Assembly: GCF_036330325.1 (NCBI RefSeq)
Contig: NZ_JAZDRO010000003.1
Coordinates: 248,001-312,000 of the forward strand
Reading direction: 5' to 3'
Length of the DNA: 64,000 nt
Source: Hyphobacterium marinum
Lineage (GTDB): Bacteria; Pseudomonadota; Alphaproteobacteria; Caulobacterales; Maricaulaceae
Shown: positions 16,092 to 24,843 of the stretch, piece after piece
Numbering within the stretch: position 1 is the first letter of the stretch
Layout: the number at the start of each line of letters is the position of its first letter
Position numbers and translations under genes: made by a program
The notes under the pieces: generated by a model
Database searches by the model: none
Told to the model about the DNA's origin: nothing
The model's input: the letters and a program-made list of their open reading frames with translations, nothing else

Positions 16092-18053
16092 CTAAGCCGC
16101 CTCTTCGCCATCCTCGGCGAGGGTGACGAGCGCGTCGCCCTCCCCGACCTGGGCACCAGCGGACACAGAGACGCTCTCCACCACCCCGTCGCGCGGGGCA
16201 GTCAGCGCGTGTTCCATCTTCATGGCTTCGAGCACGAGCAGCGTGTCGCCCCTGGAGACCGTGTCGCCATCCTTGACCGAGACCGAGAGCACCTTGCCGG
16301 GCATCGGGGCCTTCACCAGCCCACCGGCTTGGAGTGCATCGGCCGCCGCGTCGGGACGCGGGATATCGAAACGGTGGGTTTCGCCGCCGGCAAAGACCGT
16401 CAGGCCGGCGTCATCGCGCACCAGCCGCGCAGAAGCCGCAAGGCTCGCAGACACCGCAACGGCATTGCCGTTGATCATACCGGTGATGTCACGCCCGGTG
16501 CCGCTCGAGAGGCTGACCGGTATGGCATCGGTTTCGCCCGGACGGACAAAGCGGACCTGGCGCACCGGATCGGCATTCAGCCGGAAGCCGTCACCGGCGG
16601 ACCAGACGCCCCCGGCCCGGCCGTGACCGGGCCCGGCGTCGAGCACGGCGCGGGCCGCAAGGAGCGCCGCCTGGAGCTCGAATTTCGGCGGCAGGAGATC
16701 ATCGAGCTTGTCGCCAATAAGACCGGTCGAGACATTGCCGGACGCAAAGTCGGCATCATCCAGGCAACGGATGACAAAACCGCCATTCGTCTTGACCGGA
16801 TAGACATGGGTCTCGGCCAGAGCGCCTTTCAGCGCACCGATTGCCTCGTCGCGCCCGCCGCCATAGGCGATCACCTTGGCGATCATAGGATCATAGTGCA
16901 GCGAGACCTCACCGCCCTGTTCCACGCCGGTATCGACACGAATGCGCGGATCGCCGGTCGGCAGGTCGAGAATGTCGAGCGGGCCGATACTCGGCAGGAA
17001 ACCGCTCGCCGGGTCCTCGGCATAGAGACGCGCCTCGATGGCGTGGCCTTTGAGGGAAATCTGGTCCTGTTCCGGGACCGACCCGCCGGCGGCAACGCGT
17101 AGCTGAAGCTCGACCAGATCAAGCCCGGTGACCATCTCGGTGACCGGATGTTCCACTTGAAGACGTGTGTTCATCTCCATGAAATAAAAGCCGTCTTCAC
17201 GAAGTTTGCCTGACCCGTCGACGATGAATTCCACCGTTCCGGCCCCGACATAGCCAACGGCCTTTGCGGCCTGGACGGCGGCCGAACACATGGCGGCGCG
17301 CACATTCGGCGTCATGCCCGGTGCGGGCGCTTCCTCGATGACTTTCTGGTGGCGGCGTTGCAGCGAGCAGTCGCGCTCGAACATGTGCACGACCCGGCCG
17401 CGGCTGTCGCCGAAGATCTGGACCTCGATATGGCGCGGATTGGTGATGAATTTCTCGATGAGGACCGCATCCTCGCCAAAGGATTTCTGTGCTTCGCGGC
17501 GGCAGCTTTCCAGAGCGGCCAGGAAGTCCTTTTCCCGGTCGACCTTGCGCATCCCCTTGCCGCCACCCCCGGCGATGGCCTTGATGAGCACCGGATAGCC
17601 GATCGCATCGGCGGCATTTTTAAGATGTTCCGGGTCCTGATTATCGCCATGATAACCCGGCGTGACCGGCACATTAGCCTGTTCTATCAACGCCTTGGCC
17701 CGATCTTTTAATCCCATCGCGCGGATGGCATCAGCCGGTGGCCCGACGAACACGATCCCCGCCTTGGCGCAGTCCTCGGCGAATTTGGCATTCTCTGACA
17801 GGAAGCCATAGCCCGGGTGGATGGCGTCGGCACCGGTCCCTCTGGCCGCCTCGAGGATCTTGTCCGCACGCAAATAGCTTTCCGATGACGGGGCCGGACC
17901 GATCAGCACCGCTTCGTCGGCTTCGCGCACATGGGGCGCATCCGCGTCGGCCTCGGAATAGACCGCCACGGTCCTGATCCCCATACGCCGCGCTGTGCGC
18001 ATGACGCGGCGGGCGATCTCGCCCCGGTTGGCGATGAGCAATGTCTTGAACAT
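16092..18053 (-). CDS. mccA: Biotin-dependent acyl-CoA carboxylase alpha subunit, MCC type
   Basis: A 653-residue fusion of biotin carboxylase and biotin carrier. The order is the N-terminal ATP-grasp (LLIANRGEIARRVM; glycine loop GGGGKGMR around 165-173; MNTRLQVEHPVTE around 297-309), a middle BT-like region, and the C-terminal biotinyl domain with EAMKMEH, the biotin lysine at K612. Length and architecture fit 3-methylcrotonyl-CoA carboxylase alpha (leucine catabolism); propionyl-CoA carboxylase alpha is the alternative. A methylglutaconyl-CoA-hydratase-like gene on the same strand 2.2 kb upstream favours the leucine pathway. The carboxyltransferase (beta) partner is not in the window. Confidence 0.85.
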   Translation of the reverse strand: MFKTLLIANRGEIARRVMRTARRMGIRTVAVYSEADADAPHVREADEAVLIGPAPSSESYLRADKILEAARGTGADAIHPGYGFLSENAKFAEDCAKAGIVFVGPPADAIRAMGLKDRAKALIEQANVPVTPGYHGDNQDPEHLKNAADAIGYPVLIKAIAGGGGKGMRKVDREKDFLAALESCRREAQKSFGEDAVLIEKFITNPRHIEVQIFGDSRGRVVHMFERDCSLQRRHQKVIEEAPAPGMTPNVRAAMCSAAVQAAKAVGYVGAGTVEFIVDGSGKLREDGFYFMEMNTRLQVEHPVTEMVTGLDLVELQLRVAAGGSVPEQDQISLKGHAIEARLYAEDPASGFLPSIGPLDILDLPTGDPRIRVDTGVEQGGEVSLHYDPMIAKVIAYGGGRDEAIGALKGALAETHVYPVKTNGGFVIRCLDDADFASGNVSTGLIGDKLDDLLPPKFELQAALLAARAVLDAGPGHGRAGGVWSAGDGFRLNADPVRQVRFVRPGETDAIPVSLSSGTGRDITGMINGNAVAVSASLAASARLVRDDAGLTVFAGGETHRFDIPRPDAAADALQAGGLVKAPMPGKVLSVSVKDGDTVSRGDTLLVLEAMKMEHALTAPRDGVVESVSVSAGAQVGEGDALVTLAEDGEEAA

Positions 18054-18154
18054 GGGCGTCCCGTTGCGGCGTTTCAGTGCTTCCCCCTATGCGCCTGAAA
18101 ACCCGTTTCAGGTCAAGGCGGCAGACACTCGGGTCGTCGGTCCTGATTAATATA

Positions 18155-18166
18155 CTAATTAATTAG
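18155..18166. promoter_or_regulatory. CTAATTAATTAG palindrome between divergent genes
   Basis: A perfect 12-bp palindrome within an AT-rich 30-bp patch, in the 185-bp gap separating mccA (leftward) from the LACTB-like gene (rightward). Position and symmetry suggest a regulator-binding site for one or both genes; no regulator gene is adjacent. Confidence 0.4.
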
Positions 18167-18238
18167 TTGACGAGGGCGAGAGCCGCGCTCTAGCGTCGTG
18201 ACGGTCGATTGAAACCCGAAAAGAGGAAGGACATTCCC

Positions 18239-19372
18239 ATGATCACCACACTCCCGCGCCTGCTCGCCCTGCTCCTGCTGTTCAGCCCCCCGGCCACCGC
18301 TTTGGCCCAGGTTCCTCCCGGCGAAGCCGCCAACGCCATAATGGTGGAAGTCATGGCCGAAACACCGGTCCCAGCCTTCTCCGGTGCCGTCTGGGCCGAC
18401 GGCGATATCGCCTGGGCGCAAGCGTTCGGTACCGACAATATCGAAACCGGCACTCCGGCCCGGACCTCCCACCGCTTCCGGCTGGGCAGCGTGTCGAAAG
18501 TCGTGACGGCCACCCTCGCCGCGCGCCTGGCCGATGACGGCGTCATAGATCTCGACGCGCCGATCTCGACCTGGATGCCGGACCTGCCCGAACACCACCG
18601 CGCCACGACGCTGCGCCAGCTGCTCGGTCACCAGGGCGGCGTTCGCCACTATGGCCGAGCGGACTTTGACCCCACCGCTCCCGGCGGCATTATTGACCGG
18701 CGCTTCTATCCGGATTCCGCATCGGCGCTTGCTCTCTTCATCGAGGACCCGCTCGTCAACGAACCGGGCACGGCCTACGCCTATACGACGTTCGGCTACA
18801 CGCTCGCCGCAGCCGTCATGGAGGCCGCTACTGGCGAAGACTTCCTCTCGCTGGTGGAAGCCCAGATCACCGTACCGCTCGGGCTCGACACGCTCGGTCC
18901 GGACCGGCCGCTGCAGGTGACGCCGAACCGTGTCGGGTTCTATGACCCGATCGACTTCGTGCAGCAGCGCATCGACGCCACCGTGACCGGCGAGGTCGCC
19001 AACGCGCTCGACATCAACCCGGCCTACAAATGGGCGGGTGGCGGCTTTATCGCCACGCCGTCCGATCTGGTGCGTTTCGGTGCCGGCGTCCTTGGTGACG
19101 GCTTCCTGTCAGAGGCCACCCGCACCGACATGTTCACCAACCAGACACTCGCCGATGGCGAAGAGACGCTGGTGGGCCTGGGCTGGCGGATCGATACCGA
19201 CGCGACCGGACGGGTCCGCTATCACCATGCCGGGATGCAGGAAGGCGCGCGTGCCGTCCTGGTTGTCTATCCGGAACATGGTGTTGCCGTGGCCCTGATG
19301 AGCAATCTCGGCGGCACGCCGCAGGATATCCTCGGCTATGCGACCCGGATTGCGGAGGGCTATCTCGACTGA
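18239..19372 (+). CDS. Secreted serine hydrolase, LACTB/class C beta-lactamase fold
   Basis: A 377-residue exported protein. The signal peptide is about residues 1-23, ending ALAQ. The active-site SxxK is S84-V-S-K87 (LGSVSKVVTATLAARL). The second motif reads YTTFGY, where class C enzymes have YxN and LACTB proteins have a similar YSTFGY. The third motif is HHAGMQEG. This pattern suggests a periplasmic peptidase or esterase of the LACTB type rather than a true beta-lactamase. ATG at 18239 is supported by AGAGGAAGG upstream; an in-frame Met at 18209 is not. Its 3' end overlaps the convergent DUF817 gene by 13 nt. Confidence 0.8.
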   Translation: MITTLPRLLALLLLFSPPATALAQVPPGEAANAIMVEVMAETPVPAFSGAVWADGDIAWAQAFGTDNIETGTPARTSHRFRLGSVSKVVTATLAARLADDGVIDLDAPISTWMPDLPEHHRATTLRQLLGHQGGVRHYGRADFDPTAPGGIIDRRFYPDSASALALFIEDPLVNEPGTAYAYTTFGYTLAAAVMEAATGEDFLSLVEAQITVPLGLDTLGPDRPLQVTPNRVGFYDPIDFVQQRIDATVTGEVANALDINPAYKWAGGGFIATPSDLVRFGAGVLGDGFLSEATRTDMFTNQTLADGEETLVGLGWRIDTDATGRVRYHHAGMQEGARAVLVVYPEHGVAVALMSNLGGTPQDILGYATRIAEGYLD

Positions 19373-20226
19373 TCCTTGATCCCCTTGCCGCGCCGGTGCA
19401 CCCCCGCGACGAGGACGAAGGAAATGATCATCAGGAGATACCAGGACCCCAGTTTCTGAATGGAGACCGGGGTCCAGCTCTCCCCGTCCTGACCGGGATA
19501 GGCCCAGGCCCGGGCATAAGTCCCGATATTCTCCGCAAACCAGATGAACAGCGCAACGAGCAGCAGGCCGACAACGAGCGGCATCGGCCTCTCGCGTTCA
19601 TCGGGACGGAACCAGAGGAGGCACGGCCCGTAGATCAGCACCGTCGCCACGAAGAGGCCGAGCCGGATATCGATCGTGTAGTGATGGGCGAAGAAATTGA
19701 TGTAGATCGCCAGCGCCAGAAGCCCCTGGAGCCAAAGTGGCGGGAAGCGGACGAAACGAAAGTCGAAAATCCGCCAGACACGAGCGATATAACTGCCAAC
19801 AGACGCATACATGAAGCCGGAGAAAAGCGGCACGCCCGCGATACGCAGGAAGGCGTCTTCGGGGTAGATCCAGGAGCCCGCCCCGGTCTTGAAAATCTCC
19901 ATCGCCGTGCCGACGATGTGGAAGACGAGGATGACCCGCGCCTCCTCCCAGCTCTCCAGTTTCGTGGCCAGCAAGGCGATCTGGATCGCCAGTGCCGACA
20001 GCGTCAGGAAGTCGTACCGCCCCAGCGGCGCATCGTCCGGATAGAAGAAATGCGTGGCCAGCAGCAGGACCACCATCGCCCCGCCAAACAGGCAGGCCCA
20101 TGCCTGCTTCACTCCGAAGCTGATGAATTCGAACAGGAATTGGGTAAACCAGCCGCGCACGAACGCCGCACGCCAGGCGACATGCCGGTCATGCAGCCAC
20201 CCGCGCGGATCGCGACAGAGACTCAC
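19360..20226 (-). CDS. DUF817 membrane protein
   Basis: A 288-residue polytopic protein with about eight hydrophobic helices. It includes the family block SWIYPEDAFLRIAGVPLFSGFMY, of which the PEDAFLR..VPLFSGF part is characteristic, and WFAENIGTYARAW. DUF817 proteins are widespread in proteobacteria and have no assigned function that I know. The start is GTG at 20226, 8 nt after the liuC-like gene on the same strand, so the two are probably co-transcribed. Confidence 0.8.
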   Translation of the reverse strand: MSLCRDPRGWLHDRHVAWRAAFVRGWFTQFLFEFISFGVKQAWACLFGGAMVVLLLATHFFYPDDAPLGRYDFLTLSALAIQIALLATKLESWEEARVILVFHIVGTAMEIFKTGAGSWIYPEDAFLRIAGVPLFSGFMYASVGSYIARVWRIFDFRFVRFPPLWLQGLLALAIYINFFAHHYTIDIRLGLFVATVLIYGPCLLWFRPDERERPMPLVVGLLLVALFIWFAENIGTYARAWAYPGQDGESWTPVSIQKLGSWYLLMIISFVLVAGVHRRGKGIKDQSR

Positions 20227-20234
20227 CCGTAATT

Positions 20235-21026
20235 CTACTCCGCCCAGTTCGGTTTGCGCTTTTCCAGGAAGGCGGTGAGGCCTTCCCTTCCCTCATCACT
20301 GGCCCGGCGGTGGGCGATGCGCTTGGCGAGATCCTTCATCAGCCCGTGGGAGATATCCTTGCCTGTGACGTGATCGACCAGCTCTTTGGCGTCGGCGACA
20401 GCACCGGGCGCGGCGGCAAAGCCGAGCTTGACCAGATATTCATTCATGCCGCCGAGTTCATCGGCGTTTTCAACAAGATACTGGACGAGGCCGATCTTGT
20501 GCGCGAAGTCGCCATCGAAGCTTTCGGCGCTCGCAAACAGCGCCCGCGCCCAGCGCGGCCCGATGGCCTTCACCACGAAGGGCGAGATCGTCGCCGGCGT
20601 CAGTCCCAGGCGCACTTCGGAGAAGCGGAAGGCGGTATCCTTGACCGCCACGGCGATGTCGCAGGCCGCGACAAGACCGGCCCCGCCGCCCATGGCAGCG
20701 CCTTGCACCAGGGCGATCGTCATCTGCGGCAGGTCATGGAGCCGGCGCAGCATCTCGGCCAGCGCTTCGGCATCCTCGCGGTTCTGGTCGAGCGTGTAAT
20801 CAGCCGCATCCCGCATCCAGTTGAGATCGGCCCCGGCGCAGAACGTCTCGCCCGCCCCGCGCAGGACGACCACCCTGACCTCGTCGTCGTTCTTGGCGAT
20901 GAGCTCGAAGATTTCCGCCAGCCCGTCGATCATCGCGCGATTGAAAGCATTGCGCTTTTCGGGCCGGTTCAGCGTGACGACGGCGGTCTGGCCGCGGGTG
21001 ATATTCAGAAGGACGGGGTCGGACAT
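20235..21026 (-). CDS. liuC: Enoyl-CoA hydratase, methylglutaconyl-CoA hydratase type
   Basis: A 263-residue crotonase-fold enzyme. It has the CoA-binding and oxyanion motifs CAGADLNWM and VQGAAMGGGAGLVAACDIAVA, with the two-glutamate region around SEVRLGLTPATISPFV. The combination GADLNWMRDAAD is typical of hydratases in the leucine-degradation cluster (3-methylglutaconyl-CoA to HMG-CoA). Its partner mccA lies 2.2 kb downstream on the same strand, separated by DUF817 and an oppositely oriented gene, so the liu cluster appears broken up. A generic enoyl-CoA hydratase is the alternative. Confidence 0.75.
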   Translation of the reverse strand: MSDPVLLNITRGQTAVVTLNRPEKRNAFNRAMIDGLAEIFELIAKNDDEVRVVVLRGAGETFCAGADLNWMRDAADYTLDQNREDAEALAEMLRRLHDLPQMTIALVQGAAMGGGAGLVAACDIAVAVKDTAFRFSEVRLGLTPATISPFVVKAIGPRWARALFASAESFDGDFAHKIGLVQYLVENADELGGMNEYLVKLGFAAAPGAVADAKELVDHVTGKDISHGLMKDLAKRIAHRRASDEGREGLTAFLEKRKPNWAE

Positions 21027-21065
21027 GTCGATATAGCCTTGAAAGCTTCGGTGCTCGCAACATTT

Positions 21066-22541
21066 CTATTCAAGCAGGTTCTGACCGTCCAACTCGGCTG
21101 TGTCGACTCCGGTAATCACCCACGGCTGGTCGGCATTCGAACCAATGGACTGTACACGGACCAGGAGACGCCCAACGCCACGGGTATTTCCTCGCGAAGT
21201 CTCAACGAGGTTCATATACAGTCTGCACTCCGTGGGCGTTTCACATCCAAGGTAGTACGGTTCAAACCGAATTCGCCGTCCACCGCTAAATGCACTATAG
21301 GGGCCCAAGGCAGCAAGAAGACGCTGGACCCGGCGGGCCGCTTCACCGGAAGGATCGGCATATAAATCCCAGCGACGGGCCGCGTAGCTGGAGGGATTGG
21401 CACCCCCGCGAAGATCATTCAGGTGTCCGGGGATCATGGTTGTGAAGATCGCCCAGCCACCAGGCGAGTAAAACGTGCGAAGCGTATGCCAACTCTGGTT
21501 GTCGAGCGCGTTTGCGGTGGCCTCGAGCCGGGCCCTGCAGTCGCTGCGCTGACTTTGCTCCAGGACATAAAGACCAAGCAATGCCCGCGCGTATTCGATA
21601 TTCCTCTCACTGGAATTGCGCTGCAGATGCGCCTGGACGGCCAGGCCGAAATTCGAACACGCCCGGGCCGATATGTTCGATCTGACTGTACCGGATAGAT
21701 AGTCACCGACAAGCGCATCCGCTTCGTCGGGAAATTCCGACGAATAAAGCTCGAATGCGGCCACCACGCCGCCGCCGATCCGGCTATTGCGATAATTGCC
21801 CTCGATAAATTCGCGCAAGGGCTGGCCAAGCTCGGCGACACCTGTCCGCCTCAGGAGACGCGCCAAAGCGCGAGCACCGTCGAGCTGGCTGGAGTTTCGC
21901 AGTCGTGCGAAATAAATTTCTGCTGCTCTGGCCCGGGCCGAATCCTCTCCAAATTGTTCCCAAAGTAGAAGAATTGAGCGCTCCGCCACGTGAGCATCGG
22001 AACTGTCAGCAAGAGCACGAAGCCGGGGCACAATATAATCAGGGTCAATTACACCCACTATTTCAAGCGCCCTATTGGCAAGGGTATCGTCAGGATTACC
22101 CATTACCATAAGCAGCGGATCTACAGTTTCGACTGAATGAACCTGCTCCGCAATGTTAAGAAGTGCCCGCAATTGGTAATCGCTGGCGCGAAGCAGGGCC
22201 TCATTCAGAACCCTGATCGAGCCCTCCCGGATCTCTGAGATCACTTCGCTGTCGGGATCGATCCGCCTGACCTCATTCATGACGCCCAGCGCCCGTTCGA
22301 GATTCGTCGCGGCATTTCTTCCACTTCGGGCATCCATGAAAAAACTCTCGGCGAGCAAACGCCGGGCTTCGATATGCTGGGGATATTCCTGGATCAGCGC
22401 GTAGATTTCCGTTCGCGCATTTTCCGTTTCGCCAATCTCCATCCATTCATTGGCTCGCCGGAGCTCATTGGCACCTGGCTGGGAACACGCCGACACCATG
22501 AGCAACAGTGCGACCAGAATTACTGCTTTTCCGCTTCCCAT
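21066..22541 (-). CDS. Large lipoprotein with helical (TPR/HEAT-like) repeats
   Basis: A 491-residue exported lipoprotein. The signal ends in lipobox MVSAC, with Cys at about 19. Residues 25-110 look like TPR helices (NEWMEIGETENARTE..., EARRLLAESFF). Residues 140-290 are repeated helix pairs with HEAT-like spacing (LANRALEIVGVIDPDYIVPRL and AERSILLLWEQFG). The C-terminal 180 residues form a beta-rich domain with two cysteine pairs (GCETPTEC). ATG at 22541 is preceded by GGAGAGG. The gene is visibly less GC-rich than both neighbours. No family is recognised; an outer-membrane-anchored scaffold is a guess. Confidence 0.7.
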   Translation of the reverse strand: MGSGKAVILVALLLMVSACSQPGANELRRANEWMEIGETENARTEIYALIQEYPQHIEARRLLAESFFMDARSGRNAATNLERALGVMNEVRRIDPDSEVISEIREGSIRVLNEALLRASDYQLRALLNIAEQVHSVETVDPLLMVMGNPDDTLANRALEIVGVIDPDYIVPRLRALADSSDAHVAERSILLLWEQFGEDSARARAAEIYFARLRNSSQLDGARALARLLRRTGVAELGQPLREFIEGNYRNSRIGGGVVAAFELYSSEFPDEADALVGDYLSGTVRSNISARACSNFGLAVQAHLQRNSSERNIEYARALLGLYVLEQSQRSDCRARLEATANALDNQSWHTLRTFYSPGGWAIFTTMIPGHLNDLRGGANPSSYAARRWDLYADPSGEAARRVQRLLAALGPYSAFSGGRRIRFEPYYLGCETPTECRLYMNLVETSRGNTRGVGRLLVRVQSIGSNADQPWVITGVDTAELDGQNLLE

Positions 22542-22640
22542 CGATTGCCTCTCCCTCTTCTCCAATCGAAACGAAGGCAAAATAAAGCAGGAAAACTGTG
22601 TCACCAAATGTTCTGGAAATGCTTCATTGAATTCAACCGA

Positions 22641-22676
22641 AACCAAAAACGGCCGCCCGGTCACCCGGACGGCCGC
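22641..22676 (-). terminator. Rho-independent terminator of the 129-residue membrane gene
   Basis: An 11-bp stem with one mismatch (CGGCCGCCCGG with CCGGACGGCCG) and a TCAC loop, followed on the minus strand by TTTTTGGTTT. It separates the membrane gene from the lipoprotein gene, which must therefore have its own promoter. Confidence 0.8.
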
Positions 22677-22708
22677 TCTCGTGTCGTAGTCCCTCCCCAG
22701 GAACCCGA

Positions 22709-23098
22709 TCAATCGCCCCGGAACACCAGCCCTTTCAGGATGGACAGGACAATAATGGCCAGGAAGTATCCGGCGGCGAGTGCCGCGAGATAGCCCAGAT
22801 AGACCATGTTGACGCCACCATCGGCCATGAAGGGCGGCATTGCGAAGGCCGCGCCTTCACGGACCATCGGCATGACGACATCCACGATGACGTGGATGAT
22901 TACACCGACAACGGTGAAGATGAGAATAGCCCCGAAGCTGCGCATCAGGATGGTGAGCACAAGGGCGATCACGCCCAGCTGGATTGCCAGCGGCATCCAG
23001 CTGATGGCCGCGCCGTCACCGGCGTAGGCGATCAGGCCCGGTTCAAAAAAGTCCCAGACCGGCGCGAACCAGCCTTTGACGGTGTCGAGAAATTCCAT
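22709..23098 (-). CDS. 129-residue membrane protein of unknown function
   Basis: There are three clear hydrophobic helices (about residues 36-52, 54-76 and 98-122). An amphipathic, aromatic N-terminus (WFAPVWDFFEP) and a short basic C-terminus flank them. The charge pattern would put the C-terminus in the cytoplasm. It is transcribed alone: the next gene upstream is divergent and a terminator follows. I recognise no family. Confidence 0.65.
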   Translation of the reverse strand: MEFLDTVKGWFAPVWDFFEPGLIAYAGDGAAISWMPLAIQLGVIALVLTILMRSFGAILIFTVVGVIIHVIVDVVMPMVREGAAFAMPPFMADGGVNMVYLGYLAALAAGYFLAIIVLSILKGLVFRGD

Positions 23099-23456
23099 AC
23101 GGCGTCCCCTCCGATTTCCTCGCCCGAGTTTACCCCAAGTCGAGCTCGATAAGAAACCATCTTGTTAATTTATCTTAAGGAAAGCGCCTTCTCCTGTAAG
23201 GCGAATTTACACGCAGGCTGAACTCATGCGGCAATAGCCCGCTTTTTCTCTGACATTTCTGCCAGATAGCGGCTCGTCATCCCCCCCCCAAGCAGGCCGA
23301 AATGTCCGCACATTCGCGCATAGGGTGTAGTGCCGTCGGTTCTGATTTCTTCCGACTACACGCCTGACACGGCCCATTAGGCAATCACTTTCACCTCTCA
23401 CGCGAATTCCGGGCCGCTGCTTGACCTTGCCAGCCATCGGGCGCAGGGGAGAGCCA
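23099..23456. other. Noncoding gap between divergent genes
   Basis: About 360 bp with no convincing short gene on either strand. It contains a TTAA-N6-TTAA pair at 23165-23178, a run of nine C at 23281-23289, and a bulged inverted repeat (GTGTAG..TCGG with CCGACTACAC) spanning 23325-23361. TTGACC at about 23421 may be the -35 box of ruvX. A small RNA cannot be excluded, but nothing matches a known class. Confidence 0.4.
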
Positions 23457-23912
23457 ATGCCGCAACTTGCCCTGACCGATCTGCCGCCCGGCCCGCTTCT
23501 CGGACTCGATCCGGGCGCAAAAACCATAGGTGTGGCAGTCAGTTCGAGCGACCGGGCCATCGTCACTCCGGTCGAGACGATCCGGCGCGGCAAATTTACC
23601 GCTGATGCCGCCCGCATTTTCACCCTCTATGACGAATTCACATGCTGTGGCCTCGTGATCGGCCTGCCGGTCAATATGGACGGCAGTGCCGGGCCGCGCG
23701 TGCAGTCGGCGCGCGCGCTCGGGACCAACCTCCTGCGCCTGCGCGACATTCCCCTCGCCTATCAGGACGAACGCCTATCGACCCATGAAGCCGAAGAGCG
23801 CCTGATCGCGCTCGGCATTAAGCGGGATGACCGCAAGGCTGTCATTGACGCCCATGCCGCCGCCGTGATCCTGCAAAGCGCGATCAATGCCATCGCGGCA
23901 CCAAAGGCATGA
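23457..23912 (+). CDS. ruvX: Putative pre-16S rRNA nuclease (YqgF/RuvX)
   Basis: A 151-residue RNase H-fold protein. It has LLGLDPGAKTIGVAVSS (catalytic D in LDPG), CGLVIGLPVNMDGSAGPR and the C-terminal DAHAAAVILQ, all diagnostic for YqgF. The family trims 16S rRNA 5' ends and in some bacteria affects transcription termination. ATG at 23457 follows CAGGGGAGA; an in-frame Met at 23421 lacks support. The stop overlaps the next transporter start by ATGA. Confidence 0.93.
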   Translation: MPQLALTDLPPGPLLGLDPGAKTIGVAVSSSDRAIVTPVETIRRGKFTADAARIFTLYDEFTCCGLVIGLPVNMDGSAGPRVQSARALGTNLLRLRDIPLAYQDERLSTHEAEERLIALGIKRDDRKAVIDAHAAAVILQSAINAIAAPKA

Positions 23913-24838
23913 GCCCGCTTCTCGCCTCGCTCCTGCCGGTCTTTGGCGTCATCGCCCTGGGCTGGGCACTTCGGCGCTCGGGTCTGGTCAAGGCCGACGC
24001 CTGGCCAGGCATCACGCGGCTGACCTATGTCGGCCTGTCACCTGCCCTGCTCTTCTCGGTCATTTCGACGGCTGACTTCGACGGGATTACGGTAGGCCCG
24101 GCGATCCTGGCGGTAGCCGCGGGTTTCCTCGGCATGGGAGCGCTGATCCTTGCCCTGCGCCCGCTGATCCCGGCGAGCGGGCCATCCTTCACCTCGATCT
24201 TCCAGGCCGGGGCACGCTGGAACGGTCTTCTCATCCTCGCGCTCGCCGTCATTGCCTGGGGAACCGAGGGCGAGGTGCTGGTTTCGCTGATCATGGTGGT
24301 CACGATCCCCATCGTGAACATCATGGCCGTGACCGTTTTGTCGGTCTGGGGCGAAGGCGCAAAGCCGGACCTGCGCAGCGTGGCACTGCGGATCGTCACC
24401 AACCCGCTCATCCTCGGCTGCCTTGCCGGCGCGGCCGCCAATGCGTTGGGCCTGTTCCAGAGTGGAGCCGTCGCCGACATCCTCGCCCTGATCGGCCGGG
24501 CGGCGCTGCCGTTGATCCTGCTGTCTGTGGGCGCTGGGCTCGACTTTGCGGCGCTGAAGGAACGTCCACACCTGCTGGCGATTTCGGTCGTGCTGAAACT
24601 CGCCATCGCGCCGGTCATGTTCGGCCTGATGGCGTGGATGCTCGGCGCGACAGGCGACGCGTTTGCGCTTGTCGTGCTGGTTGGCGCCTCCCCCAGCGCG
24701 GCGTCGGCCTATGTGCTGGCTCAACAAATGGGCGGCGACAGCCGCCTGACCGCCGGCGACGTCACGGCAACGACCCTGCTGTCGCTGCTGACCATTCCGC
24801 TAGCAATGGAAATCGCCACACGGATCGCGCCGGTCTGA
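23909..24838 (+). CDS. AEC-family transporter
   Basis: A 309-residue membrane protein of about ten helices in two five-helix halves. The auxin-efflux-carrier features are the start LLPVFGVIALGWALRRSGLV, the central GARWNGLLILAL, NPLILGCLAG opening the second half, and a final GASPSAASAYVLAQ. AEC proteins export carboxylates or related anions. It is coupled to ruvX by a 4-nt overlap, which probably reflects compaction rather than shared function. Confidence 0.88.
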   Translation: MSPLLASLLPVFGVIALGWALRRSGLVKADAWPGITRLTYVGLSPALLFSVISTADFDGITVGPAILAVAAGFLGMGALILALRPLIPASGPSFTSIFQAGARWNGLLILALAVIAWGTEGEVLVSLIMVVTIPIVNIMAVTVLSVWGEGAKPDLRSVALRIVTNPLILGCLAGAAANALGLFQSGAVADILALIGRAALPLILLSVGAGLDFAALKERPHLLAISVVLKLAIAPVMFGLMAWMLGATGDAFALVVLVGASPSAASAYVLAQQMGGDSRLTAGDVTATTLLSLLTIPLAMEIATRIAPV

Positions 24839-24843
24839 AGGTC

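Noticed and set aside
18239..19372. True class C beta-lactamase (antibiotic resistance)
   Set aside because: The second motif is YTT rather than YxN, as in LACTB proteins, so a resistance call is not justified.
23165..23178. TTAA-N6-TTAA, a possible CtrA site
   Set aside because: The CtrA consensus needs a 7-nt spacer; the spacing here is 6 and neither neighbour is a known cell-cycle gene.
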